DNA from: Peptoniphilus obesi ph1
GTDB taxonomy: Bacteria > Bacillota > Clostridia > Tissierellales > Peptoniphilaceae
Length of the DNA stretch: 41,665 bases
Assembly (NCBI RefSeq): GCF_000311865.1
Contig: NZ_HE978582.1
Coordinates: 191,877 to 233,541, forward strand
Direction: 5' to 3'
Positions 37,903-41,665 of this stretch are shown here, one piece after another. Under the pieces are notes generated by a model. It saw only the letters and a program-made list of their open reading frames with translations, was not told the origin of the DNA and ran no database searches. Every line of letters begins with the position of its first letter. Positions within the stretch are counted from its first letter, which is position 1. The translations under genes were made by a program, and so were the position numbers.

Positions 37903-37993
37903 CTTGCTTTAATGCTTCACCTTTGGGATATAGGTAGTGAGACACCTTCTTTAATGCTCCACCTTTAACGGTAGTGGGACACCATCTTTATCT
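37881..37993 (-). ncRNA. ToxI/CptI-like antitoxin RNA with two repeats
   Basis: Between a strong minus-strand promoter and the terminator are two imperfect direct repeats (37950-37986 and 37908-37949). On the coding strand each reads GGTGTC(C/T)CACTACC, a variable middle, then AAAGGTG(G/A)AGCATTAAA; the second copy has five extra bases in the middle. No open frame is present. Promoter-repeats-terminator-toxin is the type III antitoxin layout; two repeats of 37-42 bases is nearer to CptI than to the longer ToxI arrays (family knowledge). Ends are estimated from the promoter and hairpin. Confidence 0.75.
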
Positions 37994-37999
37994 GATAAG

Positions 38000-38028
38000 A
38001 GTATAACATATATTCATAGTAATATCAA
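38000..38028 (-). promoter_or_regulatory. Promoter of the type III antitoxin RNA
   Basis: On the minus strand TTGATA (38028-38023), a 17-base spacer and TATACT (38005-38000) make a strong promoter. It fires about seven bases before the first repeat, giving an RNA of about 110 bases ending at the 37874-37902 terminator. Confidence 0.8.
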
Positions 38029-38088
38029 ATAAGTAAATTTCCTAATGCCTACTCTTTTATCACTTATATTATACCCTATTTCTTTCAT
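38014..38088 (-). CDS. Possible 24-residue small protein upstream of the toxin-antitoxin unit
   Basis: A short frame starts with ATG at 38088 after a strong AAGGAG site and codes for 24 residues (MKEIGYNISDKRVGIRKF, then a hydrophobic end), stopping inside the antitoxin promoter. It follows the topoisomerase gene by about 50 bases on the same strand. It may be a genuine micro-protein or the remains of a gene cut when the toxin-antitoxin unit inserted. I do not recognise it. Confidence 0.3.
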   Translation of the reverse strand: MKEIGYNISDKRVGIRKFTYLILL

Positions 38089-38140
38089 AAATCACTCCTT
38101 TCTTCATTCCTATAACCGTATTCAATTTTTTATAATCAAT

Positions 38141-39847
38141 TTACTTATAATATTTACCTATAGTATTTTTTATTTCTTCTTCAATTTCTTTTAAAAAATT
38201 CTCTTTATTTTCCTTACCCTTTGCTATATCACTTAATCTCATTTCCCATTTTGCTGTTGTCTTTGGAGATTTAAACTCATCTATAACTATAGTAACTAGG
38301 TTTAATCCCTTCCTAGTTGATATTAGGTTTTTCTTTTCTCTTTTTATATAACCTTTGTATATCAAATTTTCTATTATTCCCGCTCTTGTAGCAGGAGTAC
38401 CAAGTCCTTTTCTTTCAATTTCAACATCCTTAACTAATTCATCATTTCCAGCTATTTCCATTGCTTTTAAGAGTGTGTCTTCAGTGAAGTGTTTAGGTGG
38501 ATTTGTATACTTCTCTTTTATATCTTTATTTTCAATATATAAAAAATCTCCTATTTTTACATCAGGAAGTTGTATATCTTCTTTCTTCTTTGATGTATAT
38601 TCTTCTAAATATTTTGTAAACCCTTCTTCTGCAATTATTTTATAAGTGTTTATAAATTCAAACCCGTCAAATTCAGCCACTATCTTTGTTGTATTTTCTA
38701 CAAGTGGATATCCAAAACTTGCATAGAGTTTATTTGTTATAAGTCTATATACTTTGGCTTCGCTTTCCGGGAGATTTGAAATATCCTTATTTAATGAACT
38801 TATCGTTGGAATTATTGCATGATGATCTGTAACTTTTTCAGAATTAAAAACTACCTTAATTCTTTCTGTGTCAAAATCATTTTTTCCTATAATATTATTT
38901 ACAGTGCTTTCTATCATGTCTACTGTCAAATATCTTGAATCTGTTCGTGGATAGGTAATATACTTCTTTTCATACAGGCTTTGGGCATAATCTAGGGTTT
39001 GTTTTGCACTGTATCCAAAATACTTATTACATTCTCTTTGAAGTGTTGTTAGGTCAAAGGGCAGATTAGGCTTTGTAATCTTTTCTTTTTTAATTACATC
39101 GGTTATTTCAATTTTTTCTCCGATTAAATTTTTAAGCTGCTCTGCCACTATCTTGTCATCAATTCTATCTGTCGAAAGTGTAAATCCATTCATGGAAATC
39201 TCCACTGTATAATATTTTTCTTTTTTAAAACTATTTATCTCATCATCTCTATTCACAATCATTGATAAAGTTGGTGTTTGTACTCTGCCTACACTATAAT
39301 TTTCATTATATAGACAGGAGTAAAGTCTACTTATGTTCATTCCAACAAGCCAATCAGCTATGGCACGAGCCTTAGCTGAATCAAAAAGATTATCATAATT
39401 ACTTCCATCTTTTAAGTTGCTAAATCCTTCTTTTATGGAAGAGTCTTCCATTGAGGAAATCCAAAGACGTTTCATTTTCTTCTTACAATTTGCCATCATA
39501 TATACAAGTCTAAAGATAGCTTCTCCTTCTCTACCAGCATCACAAGCATTAATAATGGTGTCAACTTCATTACTATTCATTAGTCTTTTAAGAATATTAA
39601 ACTGTTTTTTAGTTGTCTTCGTTACCTCATACTTGTATTCTTTTGGGATAATAGGTAAATCTTCAATTCTCCACTTCTTATATCTTTCATCATACACATC
39701 AGGATTTGCCATTTGTACTAAATGCCCAACACACCATGAAACAATGTATCCATTCCCCTCATAATATCCATTATTTCTATTTTTTGCTCCTATAACTTTT
39801 GCTATTGATGCTGCAACACTTGGTTTTTCTGCGATTACTAATTTCAT
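38141..39847 (-). CDS. topB: DNA topoisomerase III (type IA)
   Basis: A 568-residue type IA topoisomerase of the ICE-borne TopB kind. The N-terminal Toprim domain has MKLVIAEKPSVAASIAKVIG and the acidic metal site CDAGREGEAIFR. The catalytic tyrosine is in YITYPRTDSRYL, and NYSVGRVQTPTLSMIVNRD is the conserved central stretch. It ends in a short helical tail without zinc fingers, as usual for plasmid and ICE copies. It would resolve or relax DNA during transfer and replication of the element. Start ATG follows AAAGGAGGAAAA. The family is certain; the role in transfer is inferred from its place among conjugation genes. Confidence 0.95.
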   Translation of the reverse strand: MKLVIAEKPSVAASIAKVIGAKNRNNGYYEGNGYIVSWCVGHLVQMANPDVYDERYKKWRIEDLPIIPKEYKYEVTKTTKKQFNILKRLMNSNEVDTIINACDAGREGEAIFRLVYMMANCKKKMKRLWISSMEDSSIKEGFSNLKDGSNYDNLFDSAKARAIADWLVGMNISRLYSCLYNENYSVGRVQTPTLSMIVNRDDEINSFKKEKYYTVEISMNGFTLSTDRIDDKIVAEQLKNLIGEKIEITDVIKKEKITKPNLPFDLTTLQRECNKYFGYSAKQTLDYAQSLYEKKYITYPRTDSRYLTVDMIESTVNNIIGKNDFDTERIKVVFNSEKVTDHHAIIPTISSLNKDISNLPESEAKVYRLITNKLYASFGYPLVENTTKIVAEFDGFEFINTYKIIAEEGFTKYLEEYTSKKKEDIQLPDVKIGDFLYIENKDIKEKYTNPPKHFTEDTLLKAMEIAGNDELVKDVEIERKGLGTPATRAGIIENLIYKGYIKREKKNLISTRKGLNLVTIVIDEFKSPKTTAKWEMRLSDIAKGKENKENFLKEIEEEIKNTIGKYYK

Positions 39848-39870
39848 TTTTCCTCCTTTAATTTTTTAAT

Positions 39871-39904
39871 AAAAAAATGAGAGATTAAATTTTCAATCCC
39901 TCAT
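39871..39904 (-). terminator. Intrinsic terminator upstream of topB
   Basis: Arms ATGAGAGATT (39877-39886) and AATCCCTCAT (39895-39904) pair with one G-U on the minus strand, followed by seven T. It ends transcripts from the small decayed gene or from the DUF4366 operon before topB. Confidence 0.75.
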
Positions 39905-39916
39905 CTTTTTATAGCT

Positions 39917-40107
39917 CTACCGATTTTTTATTTTTTCTATAATATTTATTCCATTATCTATTACATCTTCAAACTTTATGTCTCTAGCATAAAGATTTTT
40001 CTTCGAATAAGAATTCCATCCGTATAAAAAAGCTTGATCCGTTTTTAGCATTCTCATTAAACTTATGATTTTATCTATATCAAATTCTTAATAATACAAT
40101 CAATCAT
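39917..40107 (-). pseudogene. Small ICE gene, apparently frameshifted
   Basis: A coherent small protein can be read only by joining two frames. An ATG at 40107 gives MIDCIIK; after a missing base near 40088 the neighbouring frame gives EFDIDKIISLMRMLKTDQAF, LYGWNSYSKKNLYARDIKFE and DVIDNGINIIEKIKNR to a stop at 39917. The composition and end-to-terminator fit suggest a once-real gene of about 63 residues. An ATG at 40057 would allow a 46-residue product without a clear ribosome binding site. Family not recognised. Confidence 0.4.
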
Positions 40108-40197
40108 TTCAACTTAGCTTTACTTATATATTAAGTTTGTGCTGTCGTTTTGTTCATCGTTTTTTATTAAAGTTCCAGAATTCTAATTGTACTTTTC

Positions 40198-40225
40198 TAT
40201 CGTATGTTTATAAATTTACACGATA
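40198..40225. repeat. Inverted repeat between the DUF4366 gene and the small pseudogene
   Basis: TATCGT and ACGATA enclose a 16-base AT-rich core with partial symmetry. It could be an operator for a downstream minus-strand promoter. Nothing else stands out in the roughly 165 bases of 40108-40273. Confidence 0.3.
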
Positions 40226-40273
40226 ATTAATTTTATTGTTGTCCTTAATCTACTGCTTAAATCATTGAGAAGA

Positions 40274-41152
40274 TTAAAATTCATCTTCATCTGGAATAAT
40301 TTCTGTATCTTCCTTATCTTCAAGATCATAATCCTCCCCTTCAGATTCATAATCATCTTCTAATTCATTATAATCTTGCTCATCTTCAAAACTTGCTTCT
40401 TCATTTTTTTTATAGATTTTGAAGTAATATCCTGCACCCATTACACCAACAATAATTAAACCCATAAATAAATAAAGTCCTATCCCTGATTTCTTTTCTT
40501 CTTTCTCCTCTTTCTTCGGTTTTTCCTCCACCGGTTCTTCTTTTTTCACTACTTCTTCTTTTGGCTTTACTTCACTTTCTCCTTCAATCATATTTAGTAG
40601 ATCTTGTTCTCCAACTTCTGTTAGTAATTGTACATTTTCTTGATTTTCCGAATGATCTACAATGAGGTGCATAGTTTTTCCACTCTTTGTTTGAAAGGTT
40701 AAAAATTGTCTAACATCTATTGGATTTTCCTTTTTTTCATCTCTTGATGTTTGATCTTCTACTTTCGGTGTAATATCCTGTCCATTTTTATCTACATTTT
40801 CTATAACTGTTCCTCTTGCCTTATTTTCTTTTGTAGCTAATGGATTAATTGCTTTAGTATTGCCACCTTTAACAAGTTTAGATGGCTTTTCTTTTTTATC
40901 TACTTGCTCATTTTTTATGTTATTTTCTTGTATTTTCGGCACTTCCTGATAAGGAATTTTTTGACTCTCATTAGATGGTTCATATACATCTTCATCAAAT
41001 AAGCTTTCTAATTCTTTACTTTTTTCTGGCAAATAAATATCATTTGACTGATTTTTTATTTCATTTTCATTGCTCTTAGCTATGGATATGCTTGGCATAC
41101 TGAATAGTAAAAGGAGTAGCACTAAGGCTACCCCTAATCTTTTTTTCTTCAT
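40274..41152 (-). CDS. DUF4366 / CD1107-type mobile-element membrane protein
   Basis: A 292-residue exported protein anchored near its C-terminus. Residues 1-25 (MKKKRLGVALVLLLLLFSMP...) form a signal peptide. A long, charged, low-complexity region follows, with a conserved core around DVRQFLTFQTKSGKTMHLIVDH. A Lys-Glu stretch precedes one membrane helix (about 225-246, GIGLYLFMGLIIVGVMGAGY), and the tail is very acidic (Asp/Glu). This matches the DUF4366 (CD1107) proteins of Tn1549/CTn-like elements, found with mating-apparatus genes. It starts after a purine-rich site 15 bp downstream of the stalk-protein gene, in the same operon. Exact function unknown. Confidence 0.85.
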   Translation of the reverse strand: MKKKRLGVALVLLLLLFSMPSISIAKSNENEIKNQSNDIYLPEKSKELESLFDEDVYEPSNESQKIPYQEVPKIQENNIKNEQVDKKEKPSKLVKGGNTKAINPLATKENKARGTVIENVDKNGQDITPKVEDQTSRDEKKENPIDVRQFLTFQTKSGKTMHLIVDHSENQENVQLLTEVGEQDLLNMIEGESEVKPKEEVVKKEEPVEEKPKKEEKEEKKSGIGLYLFMGLIIVGVMGAGYYFKIYKKNEEASFEDEQDYNELEDDYESEGEDYDLEDKEDTEIIPDEDEF

Positions 41153-41167
41153 AATTCTCTCCTTTTC

Positions 41168-41665
41168 TTACTTTATATTCTTGAAGACATAAACTGCCTT
41201 TCTGCTATTATCCCATTCTATACTTTGATCTTTTTCATCTCTTATATCCCCACAGCTTGCATTAAAAGCTTTAGCTATATTGGAAATAGATGCGTGAATT
41301 CTTCCATTTATAATTACAGGTTTAGTGTCAGAATGATAAATGTTTCCTTGACTATCTTTCATAACACCAGTATCTATATTTAATCTTAGAGTTTTTTTAG
41401 GTAAGGCTGTATTTTCTTTATTTGAAAAGATAGCCTCTCTCTTACTATCATCATATTCTACATTAAACCCAAGAGTATAAGCTGCATATCTAACAGGTAG
41501 CATAATGCGATTATCCTTAATATATGCTTTTACATCCATATACACAGTAGTTTTCTTTCCATCTTTTATAATGTTATAAAAGTTTTTGTCTACTTGGAAA
41601 ACTGCAAATTCTTTTTCATCTTTAACTTGTTTTTTGCCTTGTTGGTTTTCTTGCTCTTTCATTTT
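41168..41665 (-). CDS. Copper amine oxidase N-terminal-like stalk protein, 5' end outside window
   Basis: At least 164 residues of a protein with two beta-rich stalk repeats: YMDVKAYIKDNRIMLPVRYA with ALGFNVEYD-like continuation (YTLGFNVEYDDSKREAIF), then PVIINGRIHASISNIAKAFN with SIEWDNSRKAVYVF. The I/M-L-P-V-R-Y pattern is the hallmark of copper amine oxidase N-domain (stalk) proteins, which are usually exported. No signal peptide is visible and the frame stays open to the window edge, so the ATG at 41662 may be internal and the real start lies outside. It begins the visible part of the operon with the DUF4366 gene. Confidence 0.75.
   Translation of the reverse strand, partial: KMKEQENQQGKKQVKDEKEFAVFQVDKNFYNIIKDGKKTTVYMDVKAYIKDNRIMLPVRYAAYTLGFNVEYDDSKREAIFSNKENTALPKKTLRLNIDTGVMKDSQGNIYHSDTKPVIINGRIHASISNIAKAFNASCGDIRDEKDQSIEWDNSRKAVYVFKNIK

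Noticed and set aside
37908-37986. CRISPR-like array
   Set aside because: There are only two imperfect repeats placed back to back without spacers, inside a promoter-terminator unit ahead of a toxin; the type III antitoxin reading explains them better.

Overview
This is a 41.7 kb piece of AT-rich DNA from a low-GC Gram-positive bacterium. Codon use, strong GGAGG-type ribosome binding sites and the gene families suggest an anaerobic Firmicute, such as a Clostridia or Tissierellia-type anaerobic coccus; the species cannot be fixed from the sequence. Both ends cut through genes. The window is best read as the inside of an integrative conjugative element (ICE) carrying a siderophore gene cluster. 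The overall plan resembles, from family knowledge, the equibactin locus carried on ICESe2 of Streptococcus equi.

Cargo half (1-22.5 kb, all on the minus strand). Read in transcription order, a DtxR-type iron repressor gene with its own terminator (22493-22122) is followed by a strong promoter (22038-22010) with a 16-bp palindrome at the transcription start. A tightly packed operon then runs from 21960 to 7059: type II thioesterase, Sfp-type phosphopantetheinyl transferase, aryl-acid AMP ligase, NRPS 1 (ArCP-Cy-A-PCP, split by a frameshift in a T7 run), NRPS 2 (TubC docking domain-Cy-A-MT-PCP-TE), a saccharopine-dehydrogenase-like thiazoline reductase, an alpha/beta hydrolase and an AraC-family activator. 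A terminator at 6977-7020 separates this from a transport operon: ECF S component, EcfT, a fused double ECF ATPase, two half-size ABC transporters like YbtP/YbtQ, and a MATE pump cut by the window edge. The domain order (no epimerase, N-methyltransferase inside the second A domain, separate reductase) matches the enantio-pyochelin pathway, so the likely product is an aryl-thiazoline-thiazolidine carboxylate metallophore. No gene for making the aryl acid is present, and the AMP ligase has a Lys where aryl-acid ligases normally have the pocket Asn.

Transfer half (22.5-41.7 kb). A 650-bp gene-free stretch holds a 22-bp perfect palindrome and other symmetry (probable oriT), a plus-strand promoter and an intrinsic terminator that together would make a short leader RNA. 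MobC and a MOBP/VirD2-type relaxase follow on the plus strand. Converging on them from the right, on the minus strand, are a copper-amine-oxidase-N-like stalk protein (cut by the end), a DUF4366/CD1107-type membrane protein, a decayed small gene, topoisomerase III, a type III toxin-antitoxin module (ToxI-like RNA repeats plus a ToxN/AbiQ-like toxin with a broken frame), a 3640-residue methylase-helicase protein and an SSB-like protein.

Recurring oddities: three broken frames (NRPS 1, the toxin, and a small gene near 40.1 kb), two of them at 7-base homopolymers; and two regulators (DtxR and AraC types) whose best-placed start codon appears to be ATT. No integrase, attachment site, rRNA, tRNA or CRISPR is visible, so the element's ends lie outside the window.
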